Assembly (NCBI RefSeq): GCF_964275005.1 | Contig: NC_092690.1 | Coordinates: forward strand, 7,746,336-7,810,335 | Origin: Diadema setosum | Taxonomy: Eukaryota > Echinodermata > Echinoidea > Diadematoida > Diadematidae | Length of the DNA: 64,000 bases | Direction: 5' to 3' | Part shown: positions 46,741-58,636 of the stretch, piece after piece | How the letters are laid out: every line of letters starts with the position of its first letter | Numbering within the stretch: position 1 is the stretch's first letter | Position numbers and translations under genes: made by a program | The notes under the pieces: model-generated | The model's input: only the letters and a program-made list of their open reading frames with translations | Database searches by the model: none | What the model was told of the DNA's origin: nothing

Positions 46741-46966
46741 CTATAATTTTGGCAGGAAGCCCCATCCCATTTGGTTGAGACGTCACAGAGAAATCGTAAT
46801 GTTGATCGCGGTCATGGGTCCATTCTTCCAAGTTTAGCACTTGGATGCTCTCAGCATTCATACAGTGGGAGCACAATGGACAGAACTTAGAGGGAAGGGA
46901 TTCCCGACGTGCTCTGCAAAGATCCCAATTTCTCTGTGACCTCTGAAGCAAATCGAAAGGGAGTTT
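46741..46966 (-). other. Possible orphan coding exon
   Basis: On the minus strand an open 226 bp stretch lies between ATCTTACAG and GTAGGTAA, plausible splice acceptor and donor. It would encode 75 residues including WDLCRARRESLPSKFCPLC and DFSVTSQPNGMGLPAKIIG. The product has three clustered cysteines (CPLCSHC). I recognise no family, and no partner exon was found in either direction. It lies 260 bp past the stop of the GPCR gene on the same strand, so it could be a spliced 3' extension by chance or part of another gene. Confidence 0.3.
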
Positions 46967-47018
46967 CTGTAAGATGTACGCAATAACTTGTAGTTTCATA
47001 CCTTAAAATTGCAATTTT

Positions 47019-47024
47019 TTTATT
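47019..47024 (-). promoter_or_regulatory. Candidate polyadenylation signal of the GPCR gene
   Basis: Minus-strand AATAAA about 200 bp past the stop. Confidence 0.45.
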
Positions 47025-47225
47025 GATACACCACTTTGAAAGTTTGCAAAAAGTCTGATTGTATTCTTTATGGGGGGACATACGGCGTAGTAATCATTGT
47101 TTATACATCATTATTATCAATATCAGCATCATTAATATTGTTTCGTCACAAAAGAATGAACATTATCTTGATACAAAACATCGAATTGCACGGCAAGTAT
47201 GAGATGGACTCGTGAAAATGATACC

Positions 47226-48479
47226 CTAAGCGTCGTGTGTGCTCCGACTGTTGGTACCGTCGCTGGCGGCGTACGCCGTCCCGAACAGCGGTTCATTCAC
47301 GGCTTTTCCCGTGAACAGCTCGACAAGGGCTTCGCGAAATTCCCGGAAACGGATCGTGTAGATGATCGGATTGGCGCAGGAGTTGCAGAAGCCGAGCAGC
47401 GTGAGCGAGCGATGGTAGATGCTGTACGGATACCAGCGGGGGACGATCCCAAGGCTGTAGAGGAGGAACATCAATTGGGGCGGGGTCCAGCAGATGACGT
47501 AGGTGATTATCACCATCATCATGAGACGCAGAACGCGGTTCCTCGCTGTGACGTGAAAGCTGGATGAGGTCCGCATGCCTTCTCTCTTATGAGACCGGAA
47601 GAAAGCAGCCTGCTGGTAGAGCTTTCTTACTATCAGGGCCTGTGTGACTATCATCACTAGAGTGGGGACCAGGAGGCGGTATATAAACAGACCGTAGCCG
47701 GACACTATCCGCCCTATGGTCGATGCGAAGGTGATGGTACACGTTCCGACGCCCTCAACGACGTTGATTGAAGAGGCGCCAAATGAGAGAGAAATGGTGT
47801 AGTTGGCGATCCAGATGACTGCGATGACGATATGGACTTGACGGCGGCTGAGAACAAAACTGAAGAACATAGGATGGGCGACCGCCAGGTACCTCTCAAC
47901 TGAGATTGCCAAGAGGAGATACGTAGAGGTACCGATGTTTGACCACATTAGCATGGACGAGTGAATCACTTTGCAGTACAGCTGCCCAAGCCACGTGGTT
48001 GGCATCGTTACCGCCCGCGGTACGGGCACGGTGAACAGTGATGTGAGCAGGTCAGCAGCAGCCAGCGAACCGACCAGAGTGTCCGTGACGCGGTTGGCGA
48101 CCCTGCGTTTAAAGAGCACCGCGATGACCAGCGCGTTTCCGAAGACACCCAAGACGGCAACGCCCAACTGGACCGCGTTCCAGGGAGACCACGTTACCAT
48201 CAGCCAGCGCCACCTCGGGCTTACGGAGTCTGCGGCCGCGTCACCGGCGGCGTCCTCGTCACTTGACATGGTGCCGCTTCCACTGCCGTCCCAGTCGACA
48301 GTCGATATGTTGAAAGCCACCCAAGATGAATTATTGAAATCTTGAGGATCTGGTCTGTTCGTGCCAGAATACTCGGTCACGTAGACTCGGGTGAGGGTCA
48401 CACCGGTCGGCGTCTCCTGTGCGCCTATGACACTGGACATGACCAACAGGCAACTGTAGAGGGCGTTTAGTAACATCAT
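47226..48479 (-). CDS. Intronless rhodopsin-class (class A) GPCR
   Basis: Seven-transmembrane plasma membrane receptor, 417 aa in one exon. Residues 1-20 form a likely signal peptide (MMLLNALYSCLLVMSSVIGA). The extracellular N-terminus to about 98 has N-glycosylation sites at N49, N50 and N57 and an acidic stretch near 73-80. TM1 holds GN at 114-115, TM2 has D143 in SLAAADLL, C169 and C247 can form the usual disulphide, TM3 ends in ERY (195-197, DRY variant), TM5 has P272, TM6 carries CWTPP (330-334) and TM7 NPIIY (370-374). CWxP with a peptide-receptor-like layout suggests a neuropeptide-type ligand, but the ligand cannot be named. It could belong to a lineage-expanded orphan group. Start: first Met of the frame with signal peptide directly after. 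A 27 bp duplication lies 12 bp upstream. Confidence 0.93.
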   Translation of the reverse strand: MMLLNALYSCLLVMSSVIGAQETPTGVTLTRVYVTEYSGTNRPDPQDFNNSSWVAFNISTVDWDGSGSGTMSSDEDAAGDAAADSVSPRWRWLMVTWSPWNAVQLGVAVLGVFGNALVIAVLFKRRVANRVTDTLVGSLAAADLLTSLFTVPVPRAVTMPTTWLGQLYCKVIHSSMLMWSNIGTSTYLLLAISVERYLAVAHPMFFSFVLSRRQVHIVIAVIWIANYTISLSFGASSINVVEGVGTCTITFASTIGRIVSGYGLFIYRLLVPTLVMIVTQALIVRKLYQQAAFFRSHKREGMRTSSSFHVTARNRVLRLMMMVIITYVICWTPPQLMFLLYSLGIVPRWYPYSIYHRSLTLLGFCNSCANPIIYTIRFREFREALVELFTGKAVNEPLFGTAYAASDGTNSRSTHDA

Positions 48480-48490
48480 GGAACCTTTTC

Positions 48491-48544
48491 AAAATAAAAA
48501 AGGAAAAGGGGGCAGAAAAAATAAAAAAGGAAAAGGGGGCAGAA
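48491..48544. repeat. 27 bp tandem duplication in the GPCR 5' flank
   Basis: AAAATAAAAAAGGAAAAGGG followed by GGCAGAA occurs twice in a row, the first copy 12 bp before the GPCR start codon (minus-strand sense). Confidence 0.85.
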
Positions 48545-49039
48545 AATCTATCATTATACAAAGTAGAAGAGTAAACGAACAAAATATAATGTGTCAACCG
48601 CAACAAATTGTCTAAAACATTACAGCGAATCATGTATAGCCTCAGTCATGAATGCTAAATGGAATGCTATGTTTTGTTTATGTGATTCTTCTTGCCATGA
48701 AGTACACTGATGAATTGCTGAGCTACCTGATTGTAACAGGCTTGGTGATTTCAAAATCCGTGCTGGTGCTGGTGTCAGTGCTACAAACAGTAGGTTAGCA
48801 GGCTAACCTAAAATTTATGATGCTGGAGCTTGGAAGTGTTGGGCCCGTTGCTGAATGTCGTCAACTAAACCAAATTTCACTTTTCTTTTTGACGATTTGT
48901 GGGCGTTTTCCCCGTTGACTACACCAACTCCTAGAGATTATATCAAAATGGTCATTTCAAGTTCCGTGTTGGTGTTAGTGTAGATATACGTCCGCGACCC
49001 ACGTCCATCGATGTGGAATACAATAACATCATCAACAGA

Positions 49040-49258
49040 ATCTTGGTTTGGAAGAGGTTTTTTTTGTGGGCTTGTCCGTGTAATCTCAGGAAAAGTAGTC
49101 GATAAGATTATTATAGAATATATAATGGCACATATTTCGGTATTCATTTGTATTCATTCATAGATAAAGTGATGATTATCAGGGTATAAAATGTACACTG
49201 TATTTAAAAATCCAAACAAATCAACATGCATAATTTGCATTGCACAGTTCCTTTAATT
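49040..49258. mobile_element. Partial family I element (right arm)
   Basis: CTTGGTTTGGAAGAGG, GTGGGCTTGTCCGTGTAATC and CAAATCAACATGCAT match, in order, the right arm of 60927..61393; it ends in TTCCTTTAA. Confidence 0.5.
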
Positions 49259-49670
49259 TTTGTGTTGGTCGACGCGCTCAAGTCTCTTGAAACTCTGCCT
49301 GGGATCAAATTACTGGAGAAAGAAACCCAGAGAAATACCGCACTCACTGATTATTTATCCCCTGCGGAATTGTATCACCATGTATGGCCATGAGCGACAT
49401 ACGTTGGAACATTTTATGCCTAAACTGCAGTATGAAGCGGTTACCTCCAACAATGATGGTCTAACGTTTGTTGTTATTCTTTAAAAGTGTCGGAAATGCA
49501 AAGTCCTTTTTGATTATAATCACCATTGTAGAGCAATGTATGACCTATATACTGAACGATAACACCATATCACCAAAGCAAGTATTAAAAATCAGTCAAT
49601 CATTCCTCTGAAGTTAGGATCTGTTTCACTTAGCCATTCGGAACAATAATTATCTGGTGTACACCTTACC

Positions 49671-50009
49671 GGGTGCTGTTAGGGTTATTCCGAAGATTCG
49701 TTTATCCGAAACACACAAAGTCCCTACACCTAGAGGTTCGTTAATCCGAACATTTGTGGCGTTATTCCGAAGGTTCGTTTATCCGAAAATGAAATAGGGT
49801 TCGTTATTCCCGGGGTTTGTTAATCCGAAAATGAAATAAGGTTCGTTATTCCGAAGGTTCGTTGATCCGACACTTAAATAGGGTCCGTAACGAACCTTCG
49901 GAATAACGAGCGTTGTTTCATTTTCGGATTGACGGACCTTCGGAATAACGAACCTTCGGAATAACGAACCTTCGGACTAAAGAACCTTCGGAATAACGGA
50001 CTGTAACCC
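49671..50009. mobile_element. Family D hAT-like MITE with 8 bp target duplication
   Basis: Flanks ACCTTACC (49663..49670) and ACCTTGCC (50010..50017), one mismatch. Ends GGGTGCTGTTAGGGTTATTC and the inverted GGGTTACAGTCCGTTATTCC, interior of repeated TTCGTTATTCCGAAGG-type words. Confidence 0.8.
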
Positions 50010-50017
50010 ACCTTGCC

Positions 50018-51636
50018 ACGTTGTTGAATACATCTTCAGGGTCCATGTATATCCTTTCCAACTAGATTTGATCTGAATCGTTCCCAATTATGGGTTAATA
50101 ATAATTGTTTGGCTGGATTAGAGTTCCCATATCAGTGAAACAGGGACCAGGTCACCATAATGGTCTGTCAATAGAATATTGACTCGTTCGGCAGGCATGC
50201 ATTTCGTTGGTTTGTGTTGAATGCATGAACAAACTTTTTCTATTGATACTATACCTAACACCAGGCTTGCTGTCAGGTGGCTGTTGTAGCAAGCTCCATT
50301 TATAAGGATAAGTGAATATAAATACGTCACGGATGCTTATCTCGATGAATTTAAAATCCAACACGACTGACTGGTTAAATGACTTTTTTTTTCTGCTCAT
50401 GCGCAAAGTGAAATTGTGAACTGGCCGAGTCGTAAGATAGGTATGAAGATTTCAAGCTCACTGTCACTCAAACGTGAAACCTCTGAAACGGAAATTACAC
50501 ACGTGCACACACGTACACACGTACACACGCACACGCACTTCTGTGGTCACATAAGAGCATTTCAGGGTTCAAACCTGTAAATATAATGGAATATCCCTGA
50601 CTCCATCACAAAATCGTACCAAAGATACTAAAATTAATGAAGAAAAAATTGATTAAAAATCAGAAAAGGCAATTTGGCAGAAACTGAATAACTGCTTATA
50701 ACTGCTTGAGTATGAATTCCTCTGCAAACTGCGTTTTGGTTGGAAGATGACAGCTTTTCTCATGGAATTTAAAGGGACTTTATTTGATTGGGTGCATGTA
50801 CAGAAAATATGCGATTTTTTTTTTTAGTGAAAAGAACTCGTAGTCTGGCTTTTCGAACCATTGGGCAGAGTACCTCACTTTTCAGGTTGCCGAAGATGAA
50901 ACACCTCATTTCTCCCAGCTATTTTACAGATTTTTTTTTTTCATTTTGAATCTTAACCATTGTTAACACACGTCTCTATAAGGAAATATGTACCCGTGTG
51001 AGCCCTATTGAGTATGCATGTAATATACACAAGTCAATGGAAAGTATTTATCCCATACAAGCTCTGCTGGTTTATGTTGATCTATTCTGTCAACTCCCTC
51101 CCCCCCCCCCCATCCCTTTATCTCTAACTCTGCTGAACTACATCTTGTTTCCTTTTATGTTCTTGTGGTACTAGATCTTAGGAGTTAAATTCATGAATCG
51201 TAAAGTAGCCATTATCACAAAGTTTGAATGATTTTAGCATTTTATGTATTTCTTTGTTCTGACTACCACTGAAACATAGTTCAAAATACATTAAGTTAAT
51301 CTGTTTGAGAAATCAAAGTCTTTTACAGTACTTTGTAGACAATAAGGTGATGATGATTCCCCCTTATGCAAGAATACCTGCATGTATTTATGTATTCATC
51401 TTATAGGACTATACTTATTGAAACTGCAAGATTTATTTCTGAAAACCCCGATGTGCATCATTTTCAAAAGTGTCCATTTAAACAGCTCTATAGCCCTTCA
51501 ATGTGGAATTTCTCATATGACATAGGTGAAAATAATTATAATTAAAATATTTTTTGATAAAAAAATAAGAAATGCAATAACCACTATAAGCAAGGTCTGT
51601 CAAAAAGTAGTCTGGTTTCCATACCCTTTGTCAACT
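50018..51636. other. Intergenic, nothing recognised
   Basis: AT-rich; a short (ACACGT)-like stretch near 50500. No supported feature. Confidence 0.45.
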
Positions 51637-51783
51637 GGGGCCCGTTTCATAAAACTTGTTATCAGTGACAACTGCCACATTTCTATGACAAATATGCTCT
51701 CAGCCAATCAGATGCAAGGATTTCAGTAGCTTGTCACATCTATGACAACTTGTCACTGATGACAAGTTTATGAAACGGGCCCC
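51637..51783. mobile_element. Family G short MITE
   Basis: GGGGCCCGTTTCATAAAAC and, inverted, GGGGCCCGTTTCATAAAC at the ends; the interior has TGTTATCAGTGACAACTG and CTTGTCACTGATGACAAG. 147 bp. Confidence 0.75.
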
Positions 51784-51929
51784 TGGACTCCTTTTACAAA
51801 ATGCGCGCCGTTGAAGGCAGGACAAATCCATTTTTATTCTCCCCTCTTTGCACGTTCACCACGTGACGGTACACGTGGTTTGTGTTTTTATGTTTGCTTA
51901 GTTTCCCGTAATTTTTGTGAATATTCATT

Positions 51930-52060
51930 TAATGTTATATGCAATGTAATTTGGTGTTTATATGTTGTCAATATGTTGTTATGAATGTGTGACAAAAAAC
52001 TAATTCTACATGCCATGTTTTTTATACATAACTTGGACAAATAAAGAAATGAATGAATGG
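51930..52060 (+). mobile_element. Probable LINE 3' tail with (GAAT)n end
   Basis: Ends CTTGGACAAATAAAGAAATG then GAATGAATGG, the AATAAA-plus-simple-repeat pattern of LINE tails. Confidence 0.4.
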
Positions 52061-52119
52061 ATTTAACACTGTTCCAGTTTTCGACGTTGAGGGCGTCAAT
52101 ATCCTGTATCATACTATAA

Positions 52120-52575
52120 TTTGAGCAACGTTTGTCTGTCTGTCTGTCTATCTGTCTGTTTGTTCCTCTACTCCTCCCAGGTCCTTGGTCCGATCTCCAT
52201 CAAACTTAGTGGGTGAATGCAGGTTGAAGACGAAATTACCCTTGAGGGGATCATTTTTGAAACGATCAAGGTCACTGGGGTCAAAGGTCAAATAACTTCT
52301 AATCTTCGTCAGCTGCAATAAGCAAACACCCGATAGAGGGCGCTATGTAGGCCTACTTTTACGGGGATTCCCCAGAAATATAATCAGACACCCGATAGAG
52401 GGCGCTATGTAGTCCTACTCATAATAATGGATTCCCAGGTGTACGCCTACTTATGCTTCCAGCAAGTTTGGCCAAGATCGGACCAAGGAGTATCGCAAAA
52501 CAGTTATTTGACCTCCATTGACCCAGTGACCTTGACCATTTGTGGAGGAATCCCCATAGAGGATTTCTGGCACTC
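52120..52575. repeat. Dispersed repeat with TCTG tract
   Basis: Begins GAGCAACGTTTGTCTGTCTG and contains CAGGTCCTTGGTCCGATCTC, mirrored further on by AAGATCGGACCAAGGAG. Two copies of CACCCGATAGAGGGCGCTAT lie 57 bp apart (52328, 52385). No coding signal. Confidence 0.5.
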
Positions 52576-53122
52576 CACGGGTACATTGACTAGTAGCAAA
52601 AAATAGTACAAGAAAAGGGTCTGGAAAACAGACAAGTCAAAAAGCATCCTCCGCCTAGGATTACGTCATGACTGTAACATAAAATGCCTCGTAAAAGCGT
52701 ATTACTTGGCATCCCATTTATCAGAGAAAGATTTCCTGTTTGAGGGTTATTTCATCGAAGAACATCAGAAAAAGATGAAAAGGCCTAAATGTCAGAAATT
52801 GAAGAAACTCACCTGAGGCCTATAGCTGTCCTTCGTAAGGATGAAGGAGATTCGGATTGTGCGTCATTATAATTATTATGTATAACGAATCAAGGATTTT
52901 TTTTTCTTAAAAACGTCCAATCAATGAAATTCCTGAAAGTATTAAAGAAGACAACAACAAGGATTTTTGTTTGGACAATACTTTATATGTGACCCTGCAT
53001 CACAAACCACCAAAAAGTTACCAAATGTCTTATATTTCATGAAGTGCAGATTCTGAAAGAGCAGACTCTATATAAGCTCTATGTGTAACGTCATACAAAT
53101 TGACCTTTTTAGACTATCTTAA

Positions 53123-53707
53123 GGACAAGTTCACCTTCATAAACATAAGGATTGAGAGAATGTAGCAATATTAGTAGAACACATCATTAAAAGTTTGAGG
53201 AAAATCGGACAATCCGTTCAAATCTTTTTTTTTTCTTTTTTCTTTTCTTTTTTTTTTTTTTTTGAAGTTTTTGTGCAGTCACCGCTGGATGAGAAGACTA
53301 CTGCAGTGTATGATGTCACATGCGTACAACAATATAAAGAAAATATAAAGATAATTTCACAAAATTTCATCTTTTGATAAAAGTACACATTCCCTTAACT
53401 CGTTACTGACATATGTTATGGGTAATTATTCCCATTGCCTTTAGAAAGAGGCAAGTCAAGTGCTCTTTTATTACGTGAAAAAAAGTGAAAATATGTTGAA
53501 TTTTCTTTACATTTTCTTTATACTGTTGTACTCATAATGACATCACGAGCCTTAGTAGTCTCCTCATCCAGCGGTTCCAACACAAAAGTTTTAAAAATTC
53601 ATAACTTTTGCATCGATTGTCGAATTTTCCTCAAACTTTCACTGATGTGTTCTACTAATATTGCTGCATTCTCTCAATCCTTATCTTAATGAAGGTGAAC
53701 TTGTCCT
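53123..53707. mobile_element. Family A element nested in family C
   Basis: TTAA on both sides (53119..53122 and 53708..53711). Ends GGACAAGTTCACCTTCAT and AAGGTGAACTTGTCCT. Contains a long T run near 53225..53263 in the left arm. Confidence 0.75.
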
Positions 53708-53789
53708 TTAATAATGGGAAGAATATACACACTCTGAAAAATTGTTGACTAAGTTAAAAGAGGCTTTGAGGGTTTAATCAAGTGCTTAA

Positions 53790-54055
53790 AGGGATGGTAT
53801 AATTATGGTTGAGATGGAGATTTAGAGTTTAACTTTTTTGCGATATACAGTGGGCCCACCTTTTATTAGGACCACTTTGTTTTGCTTTGTTTTTTGGATA
53901 AATCAGCCAGTTCAAAATCGATTTTCATTACCCCGGTAATTAAAAAATAATTCCCCTTAAAGTGTTGCATGTTCTTCAATATTTCATTTAAATGGATCCT
54001 AATTATCAAAAGTTAAAACCTGAATGTCCATCTCAACCAAAATTATACCATCCCT
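53790..54055. mobile_element. Family B element nested in family C, shortened centre
   Basis: TTAA flanks (53786..53789, 54056..54059); ends AGGGATGGTATAATTATGG and CCAAAATTATACCATCCCT. At 266 bp it lacks part of the left arm. Confidence 0.7.
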
Positions 54056-54450
54056 TTAATTTCACCAAGCTATGTTGTGTGCAGCGAATGGCACCGTAAA
54101 AGAAAATGAAAAAAGAGGATATAAAACTTTACAGTAACCACAGCGATGGAATTATCTGATTAAGCTGAAAGATTGCACATTCTATTAACATTTTCGATTC
54201 GTGACTGATTCTATTATTAAAGCACCATAGCGTCATCCTTTCAAAAGTGATCAGAGTTGACAGTGAAGAGTGTGTTAAAAAGGTTTTAAAGAAATGAAAT
54301 GGTGCCTCTATAACCACATAATGAATAACACCCTTCTACTAAAAAAAGATTGTTCTAGAAAAACTGCAAAATACACACACACAATTAGTCAGAAGTGCTC
54401 TTTCAAAAAATAGTATAAAAAAACCAAAAAAAAAACAAACTAAAGGTTAA

Positions 54451-54834
54451 AGGGACTGTACAGTACTGGTTGAGGTGGGGATTCATGTTTTGAACATTCC
54501 TAAGTGAGATAATGAAAAGCCTCTTATGAAATATGAAAGAGCATGTAATTTTAAGAAGGATTCAACGTTTATTTGATGAGAATTGGTTTTCAAATGGCTG
54601 AGATATCCCAAAAAAAGGCTAATAATAAAAGGCGACATGCCACAACTCACTAGGATCTCTTTGTTTCACCTTGTTTTTGGATACTATTAGCCATTTCAAA
54701 ACCGATTTTCATCGAATAAACTTTTGATACCCCTTAGAACTGCATGCTCTTTGACATCTCATAGAGTGGTTTCTGAATATCTCGCAAAACGTTAAAAGCT
54801 AAATCCTCACCTCGACCAGAACTGTACACACCCT
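54451..54834. mobile_element. Family B element nested in family C (first of a tandem pair)
   Basis: TTAA flanks (54447..54450 and 54835..54838). Ends AGGGACTGTACAGTACTGG and CCAGAACTGTACACACCCT. Its closest relative by eye is the inverted copy at 62082..62491. Confidence 0.75.
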
Positions 54835-54838
54835 TTAA

Positions 54839-55215
54839 AGAGATGGTACAGTATTGGTGGAGATAACATAACAATTGGGCTTTTAACTTTTTGTGAGATA
54901 CCAAGAAAACACTTATGACATAACCATTTTAAGAGGAACTCAAAGTTTAGTTGATGAAAATCGGGTTCGGAATGACTGAAACATCCAACAACAAAGTAAA
55001 ACAAAACGATCGTAATGAAAGTGTGGGTCCCACACTTTATTAGAATCGTTCTGTTTTGGACATCTCAGCCATTTCAAAAACAATTTTCATCAAATAAACG
55101 TTGAATTCCTCATAGAATTACAAGCTCTTTCATATTTCATAAGAGGTCTTTCATTATCTCACCAAAAAATGTTAGAAACCTGAAATTAGGTCTCAACCAA
55201 AACTATACGATCCCT
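54839..55215. mobile_element. Family B element nested in family C (second of the pair)
   Basis: Shares the TTAA at 54835..54838 with its neighbour and ends at TTAA 55216..55219. Ends AGAGATGGTACAGTATTGG and CCAAAACTATACGATCCCT. Confidence 0.75.
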
Positions 55216-55305
55216 TTAAAAAGTTTTGGCCTGTTTTCCTTCATTGAGCTGTCACGTGATATTGAGGCGTGCGACTTTGTGTTGGTTTTGTGATGCACGA
55301 TCATA

Positions 55306-56295
55306 GATCATTTTGTTTAATTTGGAGACGGATCAATATCAAATATGACTTTTTATATTCTGAAATCACTGAGTTTTAGCTTCTGAAAATGTTAAGACAG
55401 GTCAAGTTCCCAAACTCTTTTCTGATCGACTTTGCTAATGGAAAGTATGAATAATAAGATATGCATATAGGCCTATGTTATACTAAAAGCGAGTCAAACA
55501 AAATCATTCTTCTGAAGAAAAAAAAAACGCGACTAAACATCATGACTTCGCAGTGATGCCGGTGTAAATAACGATGATATCGTGAATTCTTGATAAGTTT
55601 TTCTCGTTAAATTGCTGTCATCTTTCTTTCTTGTTTTCAATTGAAGTTTTTCTCAGTAGATTTACGATGGCGAGATGAAATAAACATTCATTCATCCATT
55701 CATCTCTATTGGTCTATGTCAGACATAGATATTTGGTTTCCATTGACATTGCATTGTACCAAAATAAATGACAATACAAACATATATCACAATTACATAA
55801 TATATGACAGGCACAATGAATACAAACAACACCCTACATATCTATTACACAATAAATATAATACAATATATCAGTTCGTTATAAACCTATATAACCCAAA
55901 GCTATCTTAATCCTTCACAAACCCCAGCATTTTAAATTTACAAAATGATCAATACTACATACAAAACTTATGAAAAAACGCGTGAGAAAAGTCAAAATAA
56001 CACACTATCACACACACGCGCATGACTAACATGGGTCTCAGTTTACAATTCTCAACAACAGTTTACAATTCAACAACCAGCAATATCAATCATAACTAAA
56101 TGAAACCTCCTGGGCTTCCCTATGGTTAAATAAATACATCAAAAATACATAAAAATAATATCTCAGTATTAATACTTGCAACAGGGTCACCTGATTATTC
56201 AACCTCAGCTTCACCTTACACCCGGAAGTCACCTGTTTGCGTGTCTTTTGGGAATCCTGTTTGATACTATATATAATTTTAACCCTCCCTCACCG
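55306..56295. other. Intergenic; possible LINE tail on the minus strand
   Basis: CATTCATTCATCCATTCATC (55686..55705) followed on the plus strand by AT-rich sequence looks like the simple tail and 3' UTR of a minus-strand LINE. Otherwise nothing recognised. Confidence 0.3.
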
Positions 56296-56304
56296 GGGTC
56301 ATCC

Positions 56305-57005
56305 CACGAGATCGACACCCACGAGTCATTACGGCCCACGAGACAGACATTAAAAATAGGTCCATGAGTTATACAGCTCACGAGTCACACAGCCCATGAG
56401 TTCGACACTAGGCAAATAAAGCCCATGAGTTCTACACTAGGCAAATAAAGCCAATGAGTTCGACACTACGCACAAAAGGCTCACGAGACCGACACTATAC
56501 GCAAACAAATCCCACGAGATCGACACTATGGGTGGGCCTATTTTACTTGATGTCAAACTCACGGGCTTTTTTGCTCACTTTGGCCCGAATTCACGAAGGT
56601 GGTACAAATGAAACCATGGTTTAAATCACGGACAAAAACCATGGAGCGCCAAGTTTCGCACGGAATATTTCTTTATGAAATTGGTCATTTCGTCGACAAA
56701 ATGATCGTTTCGTTAACGAAATTATCATTTCGTGGACGAAATGTTCATTTAGTGACAAAATGTTGTCATTTCGTTACAAAATAATCATTTCATTGACGAA
56801 ATGACTGATTTCGTAACGAAATATTCCATGCGACACTTGGCGCTCCATAGTTTTTGTCCATGGTTTAAACCATGGTTTCATTTGTACCACCTTCGTGAAT
56901 TCGGGCCTTAGTGTCGAGCTCAAGGGCTGTATAACTAGTGGGCTTTACGACGATGGGCTGTATGACTTGTGAGCTGTATGACTCGTGGGTGTCGGTGTTG
57001 TAACG
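56305..57005. mobile_element. Family F element built of CACGAG/CGACAC repeats, split by family E
   Basis: Left part repeats words such as CCCACGAGATCGACAC and ATGAGTTCGACACTAGGCAA; the right part (56909..57005) repeats their complements (GACTCGTGGGTGTCGGTG). The outer ends are mirror images. A family E element (56581..56908) sits in the middle. A second, partial copy is at 60410..60602. Confidence 0.65.
56581..56908. mobile_element. Family E palindromic element nested in family F
   Basis: GGCCCGAATTCACGAAGG at one end and its inverted mate at the other; AAACCATGGTTTAAAT then CGCCAAGTTTCGCACGG inward; a core of alternating CATTTCGTNNACGAAATG words. Confidence 0.75.
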
Positions 57006-57109
57006 AGCACCCCCCCCCCCCACACACACACAATCATTTTGCAATTATTATTATCTAAAATTTGATATTGATTTATCAAAACAGAGTCTAGGAAAGAGTA
57101 TATAATTAA

Positions 57110-57752
<643 letters not shown>

Positions 57753-58557
57753 GGAATAAAGACAAAGCAGAATCATGCTCTTAAACCCAGATGTTACCGG
57801 TTACATTGGTTCAAAGTCCAAACAGAACTCACCCTCGTATGAAGTTGATCAGAAAAACTTCAAAGAAGAAGAAGAAGCACAGCTGTGTCGGTTGCCCGTG
57901 CCCGTGGTGTCACCTACCCGTGCTGTATGAGCGGGAAGTCAGGTTGGCTGAAAACTATATACCACCTCTTCTTCGTGGCTTGCGCGCGAAACGCAGGGTG
58001 ATCGTCTGCCACGGATCGGTTGGTCGAAACCAAGGAGGACCATCTCGCAGAATTAATAAGGTGCGCTTCCTTATGGTGCGCATGCGCACCATAAGGAAAA
58101 TGGCTGTCGAACTGACCGCACACTTCGATTCAGTGGCCATTGTTTTCAGGATGGCAGAAAACTGGGACAAACTTTATGGGAGCATTAAATTTAGTTATTC
58201 ATACCTTTTATTTAAATCATTGAACAGATGAAAAGCTCATATTGATTGTAAATCTTGCTGTAGAAGGTAAAGATGGTTTTGAAGAAGGGGAAGGGGATTA
58301 GTTCCCATTTCACAGCCAAATGGTTAAAGAAACATTATATACGTAAAGTAATGGGGGAAATGTCTGAGTATAACTGATTTTTGTAATCGTGAGTGTGCTA
58401 TTGTACAAAAGCTACAGCAGCGGATGTGAACATCTATAGGTAGGAGTGCTGTAACGTGGATGGGTGGGCGTGAATATGATCATGCTTATTACAAATATGT
58501 TCTGTTAATGCTTTGTATATAATTTTCCCTGTTTGTTTAATGGCAATGAAAAACAAA
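57753..58557. other. Intergenic, no gene recognised
   Basis: A plus-strand frame of 146 codons (57791..58231) has no recognisable motif. A perfect 32 bp palindrome is at 58067..58098. Confidence 0.4.
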
Positions 58558-58558
58558 G

Positions 58559-58636
<78 letters not shown>

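Larger units (their letters stand above)
52988..55305. mobile_element. Family C element expanded by four nested TTAA elements
   Basis: Outer ends are TGTGACCCTGCATCACAAAC and, inverted, GTTGGTTTTGTGATGCACG. Inside lie family A (53123..53707) and family B elements (53790..54055, 54451..54834, 54839..55215), each bounded by TTAA. The remaining pieces, read in order, are family C sequence. Subtracting insertions plus one TTAA each (589+270+769 bp) from 2318 leaves 690 bp, the length of the intact copy at 27528. Confidence 0.8.

Noticed and set aside
47199-48345. Plus-strand frames opposite the GPCR (122-124 codons)
   Set aside because: Antisense shadows of the receptor; no motif or start context of their own.
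57791-58231. 146-codon frame as a gene
   Set aside because: No family motif, no splice or promoter support, and it spans a perfect palindrome; kept only as an unassigned frame.
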